Below are positions 32,758 through 40,790 of a DNA stretch of 64,000 nt, piece by piece. Both the position numbers and the translations under genes were made by a program. How positions within the stretch are numbered: position 1 is the stretch's first letter; each line of letters begins with the position of its first letter. Source of the DNA: Pelomonas sp041914785 (GTDB lineage Bacteria; Pseudomonadota; Gammaproteobacteria; Burkholderiales; Burkholderiaceae_C); contig JAYSCT010000004.1 of assembly GCA_041914785.1 (NCBI GenBank), forward strand, positions 1 to 64,000. Reading direction: 5' to 3'. The notes beneath the pieces are model-generated. The model saw only the letters and a program-made list of their open reading frames with translations, was not told the DNA's origin and did not search any database.

Positions 32758-33134
32758 CCACCATCTACCTGGCCCACAGCATCCACACCGGCGTGGAGTT
32801 CGAGTACCGCTATGCATCAGCAGTCGACCAGGCCTTGGTCGACTCGCTGCCGTTCACCTATGGCATTTCCAGCGTCAGCGCCGATGGCGAGCAACACGGC
32901 GTTCTGGCCACGGTCATCGTGAAGAGCGACCTGGGTCAATCGCGAGACGAGGTCCACGCCATGTATACCGGCGTCGAGGCCGGTTTCCCGGACCTCGCAG
33001 CCTTGCCGCACGCGCCGCTCACGCTGCGTTGCACCAGGAGCAAGTTGCCGCCCGGCACCGTGTTCAGCGAGGAATTCCTCGTGCAAATGCTTCGTGATGT
33101 CTACGCAGTCAACGGTGTAGGTGGGAGCGCCTGA
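32754..33134 (+). CDS. Unknown small cytoplasmic protein
   Basis: Not recognised; 126 residues, no signal peptide or membrane segment. It overlaps the previous gene by four bases (ATGA). The sequence is balanced and globular-looking (VEFEYRYASAVDQALVDSLPFTYG, ending FSEEFLVQMLRDVYAV), which supports real coding. Convergent with the gene at 33145. Probably accessory cargo of the mobile element. Confidence 0.55.
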   Translation: MTTIYLAHSIHTGVEFEYRYASAVDQALVDSLPFTYGISSVSADGEQHGVLATVIVKSDLGQSRDEVHAMYTGVEAGFPDLAALPHAPLTLRCTRSKLPPGTVFSEEFLVQMLRDVYAVNGVGGSA

Positions 33135-33144
33135 GCGCCGAAAT

Positions 33145-33477
33145 TCACCAGCGGTTCATGCCGTGGTTCGTCGCGGCGCGGACCGCCTCGCGGACCTCGG
33201 TCGCCACGGGCGCGTTGTCGAGTACGAACAAGCTGTTCGACACCGCTCGCGCGACGTCGACGCCGAAGGCTTCGGTCAGCTGCTGCGCCAGGATGTCGGC
33301 ATCGCGACCGACGTACAACAGCACGGCTTCGCGCAACCGGAGCTGCCCGAGCATGGCGTGGACGGACGCCTGTCGCGCTTCCCGCAGATCTGCGCTCAGG
33401 GCCGCGATCAATCGGTCCTGCTGTTGAATCCGTTCGGTCAAGGTCTGGACCACTACGGTCGTGTCGCTTGTGCTCAT
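33145..33477 (-). CDS. Unknown small protein
   Basis: Not recognised; 110 residues starting MSTSDTTVVVQTLTERIQQQ, with AGGAAA about eight bases upstream. Largely helical: an N-terminal coiled coil, then LREAVLLYVGRDADILAQQLTEAFGVD. It follows the small exported-protein gene and the relaxase on the same strand, so may be the distal gene of a relaxase operon, with a 57-base gap. Confidence 0.55.
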   Translation of the reverse strand: MSTSDTTVVVQTLTERIQQQDRLIAALSADLREARQASVHAMLGQLRLREAVLLYVGRDADILAQQLTEAFGVDVARAVSNSLFVLDNAPVATEVREAVRAATNHGMNRW

Positions 33478-33534
33478 CGCTGGTTTCCTATCGCTGGCCA
33501 TCCGCATGGGCAGGACGCCCACACATCCTCGTTG

Positions 33535-33804
33535 CTACTTCTGCACCCAGACACCGCCGGTCCGCAGCGGAGACTGGCTCACCACCGCCTTCGTACAGGT
33601 CCACTGGCTGCCGAACTTCGTTTCGACTGTCGAGCCGATCGGATAGGCACCCGATACGCCATCGACGGCCGCCGGCTCCTGCAGGAGGCACAGCCCGTCC
33701 AGCGCTGGATAGCCCCAGGACACGGGCGCCGGTGAGATCGCCAACGCTGCCGCGGACAAGGTGGCCGCGACAGCCACCAGTGCGAGCCTTGCGTGATCGC
33801 GCAT
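33535..33804 (-). CDS. Small exported protein of unknown function
   Basis: 89 residues with a clear signal peptide (LALVAVAATLSAAALA). The mature part is short, with two Cys (GLCLLQEP and WTCTKAV) that could form a disulfide. The ATG lies four bases after the relaxase stop region, and its GAGGAAG ribosome-binding site is inside the last relaxase codons, so it is co-expressed with mobH. Function unknown; a periplasmic accessory of transfer is possible. Confidence 0.6.
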   Translation of the reverse strand: MRDHARLALVAVAATLSAAALAISPAPVSWGYPALDGLCLLQEPAAVDGVSGAYPIGSTVETKFGSQWTCTKAVVSQSPLRTGGVWVQK

Positions 33805-33807
33805 GGT

Positions 33808-36069
33808 TCAGTCTTCCTCGACCAGCGTGCCGAGCGCCGGATTCGGTGGCGGCACCGGCAGGACGAAGCGCTCCGGTTGGGCCAGCACGACGGCCGACAG
33901 CTTGCCGGCGCGAGCGCCGCCCTTCTTGACGACGGAGAAGGTGTGGATGTTCTTGTTGTCCAGCCCGGGCACATGCCACCCGGCCTTCAACACTTCACGC
34001 TGCTCGGCCAGGCCGAGACGTGCGGCGTCTTCCTCTTCTGACTGGCCGCAGGCCTTGGCGTACTGACGGAAGATCAAGGGGGAGACCAGGGCCATGCCCT
34101 GCGGGACGAAGTGCACGGGTGAGCCCGACACGTTGTACTTGATCTCGCCTGAGGAGAGGCCCTGTTGCAGCCATTGCATGAAAGCGATGGCCACAGGAGA
34201 CGGCTCCTTGACGTCTTCCTGTCCTGGCAGCCGCGGCGCGGCCGGCGGCATGACGATGGGCGCGACGGATCGCGCAGCTGCAGGTACACGCTCCACCCGC
34301 TGGCGTCGCCGCGCCTCACTGGCGGCGCCGTCCGTTTCGGGGAGGAACGCACCCGCCACCTCCTCGGCATCGTCGAGATCGGGCAGTGAGCCGAGGATTG
34401 CACCGTCCTCGTCGACGTCGAGCTCGTCAGCTGCGCAAACCGTGGACACGCGGCTCGTCGCCGGCGGCGTGGGCGCGTCAGCGCCACGTGGACGGGCAGG
34501 GGGCTTGGCTGTGCCGCCGCCCATGAAGCTGGGCGCGCGTACCTTCGGCGCATCCGATGGTTGACCCCGAGCTGGCGCAGCTTCAGGCTTGCCGCGAACA
34601 GTTGGCGCAGTGTCGAACTGCCCTACCCCACCAGCATCGGCGGCCCCAACTGGCGCAGCCTGGGCCGCAGGCTCCGCCCCAGCAGCTGGCGCAGCTTCAG
34701 CCTTTCCGGGGGCTGCAGCAGCTTTCGATGCCGTCTCCGTGCCACCACGCTTGGTCAGCACCTGGATCTCGCCCTTCATGTTCGGCGGATAGCGGTCCGG
34801 GTGATCCCAGAGCTTGCTGAGCGGGAACCGCAGCATTGACAGCGAGTGGCTGTACCCTGCCCCATCCTTCCCCATCACCTGCACATGCCAGATGGCCTGG
34901 CCAGTGGCTGGGTTCGCCTCGAGCGCACCGTACTCCTGCCAGGTGTCGAACAGCCGATCATTGCGCTCGTCGCCGGGAATGGCTTCCTCGGGAGAGTTCG
35001 CCCGCACGTGCTCACGGACCTGATCAGCGAGCCGCTTGGCGACGAACCACACGGAGCCGTTGTAGACCCAGCCCACGGCGCCATCGCGGTTGAGCGGCAG
35101 CTCGCCGCCGCGGGCCAGCATCGACTTGAGCGCGCCCATCAGGACCTCGATGAGCGGCCGGCGAAGCGCGGTATCGAAGCGAGCGCGCGACCCATGCATC
35201 AGCGCCTTGCGCGTGGACGCCTGGTCGGCCTTGCGGATGATCATGGCCAGGCCGCTGTCGCGGTCCTCGCCATTGAGGTACTTCACCAGGCTGTCCAGCG
35301 CCGCCGGATGGCAGGCCAGGAAGCTGCGTGCCGACTGGGGGGCTATGCGTTGCAGCAGCTGTGTCCCCACCTTGGCGTGCGCGCCGTAGTCGCGCTCGGC
35401 AGTCGGGGCGAAGCCGACAAGGTACTCGGCGGCATGGCATTCGATCAATGAGCCAGCGACCGGCGCCCAGGGCAGCACGTCCTGCTTCAACTGTCCGCGC
35501 CAGGTCACCCGCAAGTCGGTCAGCGGCTTGCCAATGTCGTGCAGCAGCGCGGCGAAGAACACGGCGTAAGTCCAGTGATCTCGCCAGGCGTCGAGATCTT
35601 CGGCCGTGGCCCCCTGCGGCAGCAGGCAGCCGTTGCGCCAGGTCAGCGCTGCCAGCAGCATCTCCAAGGTGTGCGACAGCAGTCCGCCGGCGTGTGCATG
35701 GTGATGCGACTCCGACGCCGGCATGAGCTGGACGAACTCGGCGTAGCGTCCGATCGCTGGGAGCAGGTCCTGTTCCCAGACGGACTGGGCCAGGCGGCTC
35801 TGGCGCAGCATGTGCTGCATGGACGGCGCCGCCTGGACGGCGTCGAGCAGCTGCTCGGCTGTCGCGACCTTGAGCCAACCCGGCTCGCTGCCCTGCAGGT
35901 GCGTCAGCGGTTTGCCGGCCGCCGGCTGGACGGGCGCTGTCGCGGGGACCAGCGCCAGGCTCGGCGCGGCCGCGACGTGGTGCGCAGGTCTGCCCCAGCT
36001 CTGGCGAACCAAGGCGATGGCGACCCCGGCGAAGGCCAGGGTCAGCAACAGCAGCAGGAAGGTGAGCAT
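33808..36069 (-). CDS. MobH-family relaxase (TraI_2 type)
   Basis: Predicted conjugative relaxase that nicks oriT, 753 residues from the ATG at 36069 (a TTG two codons earlier is possible). Residues 1-25 form a membrane helix. The TraI_2 domain (about 60-390) has the metal motif ESHHHAHAGGLLSH near 120 and LLHDIGKPL near 175, the HD-like chemistry specific to MobH. A low-complexity Ala/Pro/Gly linker covers about 420-600. The C-terminal TraI_2_C-like domain (SPVAIAFMQWLQQGL to the end) is intact. It is transcribed away from the T4SS genes, with the gene-free 36070-36959 region between. MobH relaxases accompany MPF-G systems, which fits. Confidence 0.9.
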   Translation of the reverse strand: MLTFLLLLLTLAFAGVAIALVRQSWGRPAHHVAAAPSLALVPATAPVQPAAGKPLTHLQGSEPGWLKVATAEQLLDAVQAAPSMQHMLRQSRLAQSVWEQDLLPAIGRYAEFVQLMPASESHHHAHAGGLLSHTLEMLLAALTWRNGCLLPQGATAEDLDAWRDHWTYAVFFAALLHDIGKPLTDLRVTWRGQLKQDVLPWAPVAGSLIECHAAEYLVGFAPTAERDYGAHAKVGTQLLQRIAPQSARSFLACHPAALDSLVKYLNGEDRDSGLAMIIRKADQASTRKALMHGSRARFDTALRRPLIEVLMGALKSMLARGGELPLNRDGAVGWVYNGSVWFVAKRLADQVREHVRANSPEEAIPGDERNDRLFDTWQEYGALEANPATGQAIWHVQVMGKDGAGYSHSLSMLRFPLSKLWDHPDRYPPNMKGEIQVLTKRGGTETASKAAAAPGKAEAAPAAGAEPAAQAAPVGAADAGGVGQFDTAPTVRGKPEAAPARGQPSDAPKVRAPSFMGGGTAKPPARPRGADAPTPPATSRVSTVCAADELDVDEDGAILGSLPDLDDAEEVAGAFLPETDGAASEARRRQRVERVPAAARSVAPIVMPPAAPRLPGQEDVKEPSPVAIAFMQWLQQGLSSGEIKYNVSGSPVHFVPQGMALVSPLIFRQYAKACGQSEEEDAARLGLAEQREVLKAGWHVPGLDNKNIHTFSVVKKGGARAGKLSAVVLAQPERFVLPVPPPNPALGTLVEED

Positions 36070-36153
36070 CTCCAAAGCGTCCTCAATGCGAGCCGGACGA
36101 AGCGGTCTGGCGCAACTCCGCGTGTACCTCGCGGCGACCTTCGATTCAATCGA

Positions 36154-36181
36154 AAACCCTCCGGCACGTCGCGGAGGGTTT
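36154..36181 (-). terminator. Hairpin with T-tract, upstream of mobH
   Basis: AAACCCTCC (36154-36162) pairs with GGAGGGTTT (36173-36181) around a 10-base loop. Read on the minus strand it runs into TTTTCG, so it could end transcription travelling toward mobH about 85 bases before its start. Its sequence is nearly the same as the palindrome at 36827-36856. Confidence 0.6.
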
Positions 36182-36246
36182 CGTGTTGCGACGCCGCCAG
36201 GATTTTGCTAGCGGCAGGAATTCGGCGATACCGCGCTTACAAGGTT

Positions 36247-36416
36247 ACATATTGATACGCGAAAACGCCATGAGATTGCACAACTGCGCCAACCTCAAAC
36301 GAAACGCCGCCCCAATACTAGTCGTGCCCTGCCCTACATATTCATACCGACCGGCAGTTAAAACTCGTTGCGCCACAATCATTTGCGAGCAGTGCAACAG
36401 TACTGACATATTGATA
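36247..36416. repeat. Three copies of ACATATT(G/C)ATA
   Basis: Direct repeats at 36247-36257, 36336-36346 and 36406-36416 (centre-to-centre 89 and 70 bases) in an unusually AT-rich stretch for this window. On the minus strand each contains TATCAAT or TATGAAT, like a -10 box. They may be promoters facing mobH, or protein-binding sites near oriT. Confidence 0.5.
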
Positions 36417-36440
36417 TTGGCGTGATCGTGCATCGGTCAA
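36411..36440 (-). promoter_or_regulatory. Candidate sigma-70 promoter facing mobH
   Basis: On the minus strand TTGACC (36440-36435) and TATCAA (36416-36411) are separated by 18 bases. The -10 is the third copy of the 11-base repeat. A transcript from here would cross the hairpin at 36154-36181 before reaching mobH. Confidence 0.4.
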
Positions 36441-36487
36441 CCTGCGTCGCCAGCTGTGACAGCCAGAGCCCTTGCACCAACGCCCTT

Positions 36488-36656
36488 GCTGCGCCACGCC
36501 GCAGCAGCGGCCCGTTTTGCGGCGCCGACGCCCCTGTGGAGGCGCCGCCCTTTGCGCCAGCGCCACACCCCTGGTGGCGCTGGCGCATAACCCGTTCGTC
36601 TTGCCGTTACCGGTAGGCCATTTGCCCGACCGACCGAAATTTGAGGGAGGTCGGGC
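36488..36656. other. Hairpin cluster, candidate oriT
   Basis: Four inverted repeats in 170 bases: GCTGCG/CGCAGC near 36488-36505; GCGGCGCC (36519-36526) with GGCGCCGC (36541-36548); a perfect 13-bp stem 36554-36566 with 36574-36586 around a 7-base loop; and GCCCGACC (36624-36631) with GGTCGGGC (36649-36656). None has a T-tract. The cluster lies between the relaxase and the T4SS genes, where oriT of MobH elements is expected. The nick site itself was not identified. Confidence 0.5.
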
Positions 36657-36673
36657 GCCCTTTGGATCGGGCC

Positions 36674-36706
36674 ATTACCCACTGACCCTGTAGGCTATTA
36701 CCCACT
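36674..36706. repeat. Tandem ATTACCCACT pair with 23-base period
   Basis: ATTACCCACT occurs at 36674-36683 and 36697-36706, a spacing near two helical turns, just beyond the hairpin cluster. Iteron-like pairs of this kind are typical of relaxosome or regulator binding sites; no binding protein can be named. Confidence 0.45.
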
Positions 36707-36826
36707 ACCGTTTCCCTACCTTTAGGGAGCCGTTTCCCGCCATTCTCAAACTCCGCGCTTACAACTCGTACAGCGACAGCAATAGGAGCGCGCGCGAGTA
36801 GCAGAAACAGTGCGTCGCATCAACAA

Positions 36827-36856
36827 GAAACCCTCCGGCACGTGCCGGAGGGTTTC
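36827..36856. terminator. Perfect 30-base palindrome, terminator-like
   Basis: A perfect palindrome centred at 36841/36842 with arms GAAACCCTCCGGCAC and its complement. It could act in both directions, insulating the hairpin region from the PilL-like gene 104 bases downstream. The arms repeat the terminator at 36154-36181. Confidence 0.55.
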
Positions 36857-36959
36857 GGGGCGACAAGTTCTCGCCTTCCTTCAAAACTGGGAATAAGTCA
36901 CGGACCCAACGCCAGGCAAGAGCCGGCACGTCCAAGACGGTTTCAGCAGGAGCGAGGTC

Positions 36960-37568
36960 ATGCACTGGATTCCCCCGAACAAGCCGGCACCCCGGCGGCC
37001 CTCCACGGCACCGCGCGGCGGCCTCTTGCCGCGCTTCGCGACGCCCGCCCGCAAGGCCCACGGCCTGACGCTGCTGCAGGCCACCGTTGCCGTCGCATCC
37101 GCGGTCTCGTTGGCGGGCACTGCCGCGGCGGCTGACACACTCGTCGACGGCAGCCAGATCCTGGCGCGCTACACGACAGTGCCTGCTGCGCCAGAGGCCA
37201 GCCGGGGCCAGCCGCTCGCCGTGATCGCCACGGTCCACTTTCCCCGGGCCACCGTGAGCACGGTCGGCGATGCGCTGCAACACCTGCTCGCGCGCACCGG
37301 CTACACGCTGGTCCCCGCCGAACAGCTCGACCCGGTGGCCGCCCAGCTGCTCAACCTCAGCCTGCCCGAGTCCCAGCGCGCCCTCGGCCCCTACCGCGTC
37401 GACGCGATGGTTCGCGTACTGCTGGGCGATGGGTGGACGCTGCAGATTGACCCGCTGCTGCGCCGCATCGCGTTCGCCCCGGCCAACGTCGCCAGCGCCC
37501 CTACCGCTTCAGCCGCAGCCACAGCCGCAGACACGCTGGCGGCATCGACCCAACAGGTGCAGCCATGA
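36960..37568 (+). CDS. PilL-like ICE protein (TIGR03748-like)
   Basis: First gene of the T4SS run; 202 residues. A basic N-terminus is followed by a hydrophobic export segment (LQATVAVASAVSLAGTAAAA). The conserved domain follows: YTTVPAAPEASRGQPLAVIATVHFP, GDALQHLLARTGYTLVP, and LGPYRVDAMVRVLLGDGWTLQID, matching the PilL/PFGI-1 family as remembered. This resembles the secretin-associated N-domain fold that recurs in pilus proteins. AGGAG lies upstream of the ATG. The last codon overlaps the next start (ATGA). Predicted periplasmic role in pilus assembly. Confidence 0.75.
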   Translation: MHWIPPNKPAPRRPSTAPRGGLLPRFATPARKAHGLTLLQATVAVASAVSLAGTAAAADTLVDGSQILARYTTVPAAPEASRGQPLAVIATVHFPRATVSTVGDALQHLLARTGYTLVPAEQLDPVAAQLLNLSLPESQRALGPYRVDAMVRVLLGDGWTLQIDPLLRRIAFAPANVASAPTASAAATAADTLAASTQQVQP

Positions 37569-38485
37569 GCGCCGTCCTCACCCCTCCTGACCAGAAGCCT
37601 GCCGGCAGCGCCGACGCAGCGCCTGAGGCCTCCGCCCGAGACAGCCGCCACCCGCTCCATGCCGTCGAGCCCGGCGAGGCGCCACCGAACGCGCCGCGGC
37701 CGCGCGCGATGCCACCCGCCAGTGCCGCCGGCCGCAACACGCGCAAGTACGCCATCCTGGCTGCACTGGCAGCCGTCCTCTGCCTCGCTGCCTTGGTGGC
37801 CCACGAGCTGCGGCAGATCGACACCACGGGGCTCAAGGACCCGGTGGCCTCGCACAGCGGGCCCGCGGTGAACCAGCCAGCAGACCCGTCCGGGAACGCA
37901 CGCCCCACGACGCCGGCTGAGCCGGCAGCGGTCCAGGTCGCCGCGGCTGCGACAACGGATGCGGCCGCATCAGCTGCAGCGGTGGCCTCCGGCACGGCCG
38001 CATCGGCGCCGGCGACCGCTGCCGGCCTAACGGCCGCGCCCACGCCTTCCCTTGCGGCGCTCGCCGACGCCCAAGCCTCCCAGGTCGGGATCAATGCCAA
38101 CCTCACCTCCGGGCTGGCCCAGCTCCAGCACGACCTGGCCGACCTGAAGACACGGGTCGATGGCCTGGCCACCGATCACGCAGCGAAGGCTGCTGCGACC
38201 TCGGCAACTACGGCGCGCGTGGCGCGCGCACGGCCCAAGCCGGTTGCGGCACCAGCCTCTGCGCCGGTCCCAACCGGCACCGTCCTGGCCGTGGACCTGT
38301 GGGACGGTCAGCCCTCGGTTGTCGTCGGCACCGGCGTTCCCGCCGACAAGCGCGTGCTGTTCCTGCGCGAGGGCGACAGCAAGAACGGCGTCACGGTGAA
38401 GGCGGCCAACCCGGCAGCTCAAAGCGCGCTGTTCGACGTGAACGGCCGCGAGGCCTTGCTCCGGGCGGACGGCCGCAACGAGTAG
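37565..38485 (+). CDS. Membrane-anchored ICE protein, unknown
   Basis: 306 residues. One membrane helix lies near 60-80 (AILAALAAVLCLAALVAHEL) after a Pro-rich cytoplasmic tail. An Ala-rich periplasmic stalk follows, then a short coiled coil (LTSGLAQLQHDLADLKTRVDGL), and a C-terminal beta-domain starting GTVLAVDLWDGQPSVVVG. It sits between PilL-like and PFL_4693-like genes, coupled to the first by ATGA. Genes at this place in related ICEs encode similar stalked proteins. Probably an inner-membrane component of the transfer apparatus. Confidence 0.65.
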   Translation: MSAVLTPPDQKPAGSADAAPEASARDSRHPLHAVEPGEAPPNAPRPRAMPPASAAGRNTRKYAILAALAAVLCLAALVAHELRQIDTTGLKDPVASHSGPAVNQPADPSGNARPTTPAEPAAVQVAAAATTDAAASAAAVASGTAASAPATAAGLTAAPTPSLAALADAQASQVGINANLTSGLAQLQHDLADLKTRVDGLATDHAAKAAATSATTARVARARPKPVAAPASAPVPTGTVLAVDLWDGQPSVVVGTGVPADKRVLFLREGDSKNGVTVKAANPAAQSALFDVNGREALLRADGRNE

Positions 38486-38551
38486 GCGGCCCCCATGCGT
38501 CAGCTTCAGCGCCACGCGTCCCTGGCCACTTCCACCTGCCCAGCGCCCGCC

Positions 38552-38845
38552 ATGACACAGCGTCCCCAGCCTCCCGCGCCCCGCCCGGGCAGCCGCTCAC
38601 GTGCCGACGGCGCGGGCATCGGCATGTCGTTGGTCCAGCAGGCCAAGAAGGATGCCGCGCCGGCGCCGCGGCCGTTGCGCGACGTCTTCCGCACGCTCTG
38701 CGTCGCGGCACTTGGCGCGCTGACCACGGACACGCGCACCGCGAAGCAGCTGCCCACGGTGCAGGACAAGGCCGAAACGCACGCCGGCCAAACCGACCTG
38801 CCTGCCGCCCCCCCGACTCGTGACACAGACCGGAGGCGCTCATGA
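38552..38845 (+). CDS. Small ICE protein of unknown function
   Basis: Not recognised; 97 residues from the ATG at 38552, the frame being open further upstream to 38495. Basic, Pro-rich and without clear membrane segment; a weak hydrophobic stretch FRTLCVAALGAL lies mid-protein. It overlaps the next gene by four bases (ATGA), which is the main support for coding. Confidence 0.45.
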   Translation: MTQRPQPPAPRPGSRSRADGAGIGMSLVQQAKKDAAPAPRPLRDVFRTLCVAALGALTTDTRTAKQLPTVQDKAETHAGQTDLPAAPPTRDTDRRRS

Positions 38846-39411
38846 AGGTCAACATTCGATTCCTGTTCATCGCGCTCACCGGCGTTGGCGGCCTGTTCTT
38901 CGCCGAACTGGCCCACGCGGTTGAACCGCAGCAGACCAGCATGGCCCAGACCTCGACGGGCCAGGCTGGCGCGTTGACTAGCGATGGCCAGGGGCTGGTG
39001 CTGCAGAGCCAAGACCGCATCCTGGCGCGCATCTGGGGCCTGACGGATGACGAGATGCAGCGCGCCCAGCTGCTGCTGCGCGGGCCGCGAGCGGCCTTCT
39101 CGGTGACCAACCTCACGCCCATCGAAGCCCTGGGCATCCATGCGCGCAATGCGGCCGAGCGCAAGCGCTACGCCGAGCTGTTCGCCAAAGCGCACCACCA
39201 GGACACGGAGCGCGTACTGGCGTGGGCGGTGGCCTTCGAGGACGCCATGCGCCGCCTGTATCCGAACGAGCCCGTCATCAGCTTCGACGGGCTGCCCAAG
39301 GTCGCCGCCACACCCGCCGCAGCCGAGGCCAACCACCTGCCAAACGGCAGCTACGTGCCGGTGCCGGGCAACGTCGTCCAGCCGCCCAAGTCCGCCAAGC
39401 GCGGCCCCTGA
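38842..39411 (+). CDS. PFL_4693-family ICE protein (TIGR03759-like)
   Basis: Exported protein of 189 residues with a clear signal peptide (FLFIALTGVGGLFFAELAHA). The conserved block ARIWGLTDDEMQRAQLLLRGPRAAFS, then NLTPIEALGIHARNAAERKRYAELFA, matches the family found immediately before the transglycosylase gene in PFGI-1 type elements. Predicted periplasmic; molecular role unknown. The position in the canonical gene order supports the assignment. Confidence 0.78.
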   Translation: MKVNIRFLFIALTGVGGLFFAELAHAVEPQQTSMAQTSTGQAGALTSDGQGLVLQSQDRILARIWGLTDDEMQRAQLLLRGPRAAFSVTNLTPIEALGIHARNAAERKRYAELFAKAHHQDTERVLAWAVAFEDAMRRLYPNEPVISFDGLPKVAATPAAAEANHLPNGSYVPVPGNVVQPPKSAKRGP

Positions 39412-39430
39412 GATCCAGCCCGTGACCGCC

Positions 39431-40054
39431 ATGCATGCCGAACAAAGCCCCTCTCTCCGCCGTCGCGCCTTCCTGGCGCGCGGCGCGGGCCTCATGCTCG
39501 GCGCGACGTGGGCCGGTCACGCCGGCGCTGCGGCCATGGCGACGCCGATCCCACCAGGCTATGTCCGCGTCGCCGCTGCCGCCGACATCCCAGCGGCCGT
39601 GCTGTTCAGCGTTGCATGCCAGGAGAGCGTGCTGCGTTTCGGCAACAAGTCGCTGCCCTACCCCTGGACCCTTTGTGTCCGGGGCGAGCCCATGCGCTTC
39701 AACACGCAAGATGCTGCGGTCGAGAAGCTGCAGGCGTGTCTGCGCGAGGGCATCACCAACGTGGACTGCGGACTCCTGCAGGTCAACTGGGGGTGGAATG
39801 CTGAGCGCCTCGGCTCGCCGCGCCGAGCGCTCGACGCCTACGCCAACATGGGCGTCGGTGCCGTGCTGCTGCGCGAGCACTACGAAGCCACCAAGGGTGA
39901 CTGGTTCGAGGCCGTTGGCCGCTACCACCACCCTAGCGACAGAACGCGCTCGGTGCCCTACGCCGCTGCGGTGTTCCAACGTCTCGCACGTCTGCCCCAG
40001 GCAGGCGCTGCCCCGCGCCTGCGTCGGATCGTCGAGGAGGGCAGCCATGCCTGA
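39431..40054 (+). CDS. Lytic transglycosylase (SLT) of the T4SS
   Basis: Peptidoglycan-cutting enzyme that would open the wall for the transfer apparatus; 207 residues. N-terminal SLRRRAFLARGAGLML resembles a twin-arginine signal. The SLT core follows: catalytic Glu at about 65 in SVACQESVLRFG, DCGLLQVNWGWN in the GLMQ position, ANMGVGAVLL, and GRYHHPSD. The start at 39431 was chosen over a GTG at 39422; neither has a strong ribosome-binding site. It lies between PFL_4693-like and PFL_4695-like genes, the standard PFL_4694 position, and overlaps the next gene by eight bases. Confidence 0.85.
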   Translation: MHAEQSPSLRRRAFLARGAGLMLGATWAGHAGAAAMATPIPPGYVRVAAAADIPAAVLFSVACQESVLRFGNKSLPYPWTLCVRGEPMRFNTQDAAVEKLQACLREGITNVDCGLLQVNWGWNAERLGSPRRALDAYANMGVGAVLLREHYEATKGDWFEAVGRYHHPSDRTRSVPYAAAVFQRLARLPQAGAAPRLRRIVEEGSHA

Positions 40055-40790
40055 TAGCACGACGCAACGTACCGCGCCCAGCAGTGGGTGCCTCAGTTTG
40101 GGTGACCGCCCGGCGTCCGTTGCCGGACGCGCTCCTGGCTGCAACACCCTCGGCGCGCCTGGCACCTCCCATCGGGCAGCAGCAGTTTTTAGGTGGATGC
40201 GGCGGGCGGTCACCGCTTTTCTTCTCGCAATCATGGGGGGCGGAACTGGGCTGGGCTTGATCGCGCAGGCACAGACTGGTCCCGTTCCCCCCATGACCTC
40301 CGGCGGCCTGGTCGTCGTGCATGACGCAGGTCCTGGCGTGCCCACCGGCGCGCTGATGTCGTTTGGAATCGCCGATGACGCATCGCCAGAGGTCTCGCCG
40401 CTGATCCAGTTCCCGGTTCGCTCGCCGGGCTTGCGGCCCGGCACGCTGCGCAGCAACCCCGCCTGGCCGTACCCGCAGTGGATGGTGCATCCCCTGTTCC
40501 TGGTGGGCGATGACACGAGGTCCACCAGCTGGCTCAAGGCCAACCGGGAGCGCCTGGCCGCCATGGGCGCCACCGGCATCGTGGTGCGTGCGAACACCGG
40601 CAGCGACTTCCTGCGTATCCGCGCCCTCAGCGGCGGCCTGCCGATGGCACCGGCGCCGGCGGTCTGGCTGGGCGAGCAGCTCATGGCCCTCGGCGCCTCC
40701 GTCGTGCCGCTGTTGATCCTGCCGGACGGCCGCATCACTCAAGCGGTCCCGGTGCCCATTTCGGTTCCCAGCGTGAAAGGACGGCCATGA
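40047..40790 (+). CDS. PFL_4695-family ICE protein (TIGR03765-like)
   Basis: Predicted periplasmic protein of 247 residues with a hydrophobic export segment at about 52-72 (RAVTAFLLAIMGGGTGLGLIA) after a long N-terminus. A later ATG at 40197 would give a normal signal peptide, but GGAGG sits six bases before 40047. The family pattern is clear: PRWMVHPLFLVGDD-like WMVHPLFLVGDDTRS, LAAMGATGIVVRAN, and DGRITQAVPVP. It overlaps traD by four bases. Role in transfer unknown. Confidence 0.8.
   Translation: MPDSTTQRTAPSSGCLSLGDRPASVAGRAPGCNTLGAPGTSHRAAAVFRWMRRAVTAFLLAIMGGGTGLGLIAQAQTGPVPPMTSGGLVVVHDAGPGVPTGALMSFGIADDASPEVSPLIQFPVRSPGLRPGTLRSNPAWPYPQWMVHPLFLVGDDTRSTSWLKANRERLAAMGATGIVVRANTGSDFLRIRALSGGLPMAPAPAVWLGEQLMALGASVVPLLILPDGRITQAVPVPISVPSVKGRP

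Noticed and set aside
36472..36693. Short plus-strand frame in the hairpin region
   Set aside because: Overlaps several inverted repeats, Pro/Ala-rich translation without protein-like features and no ribosome-binding site.
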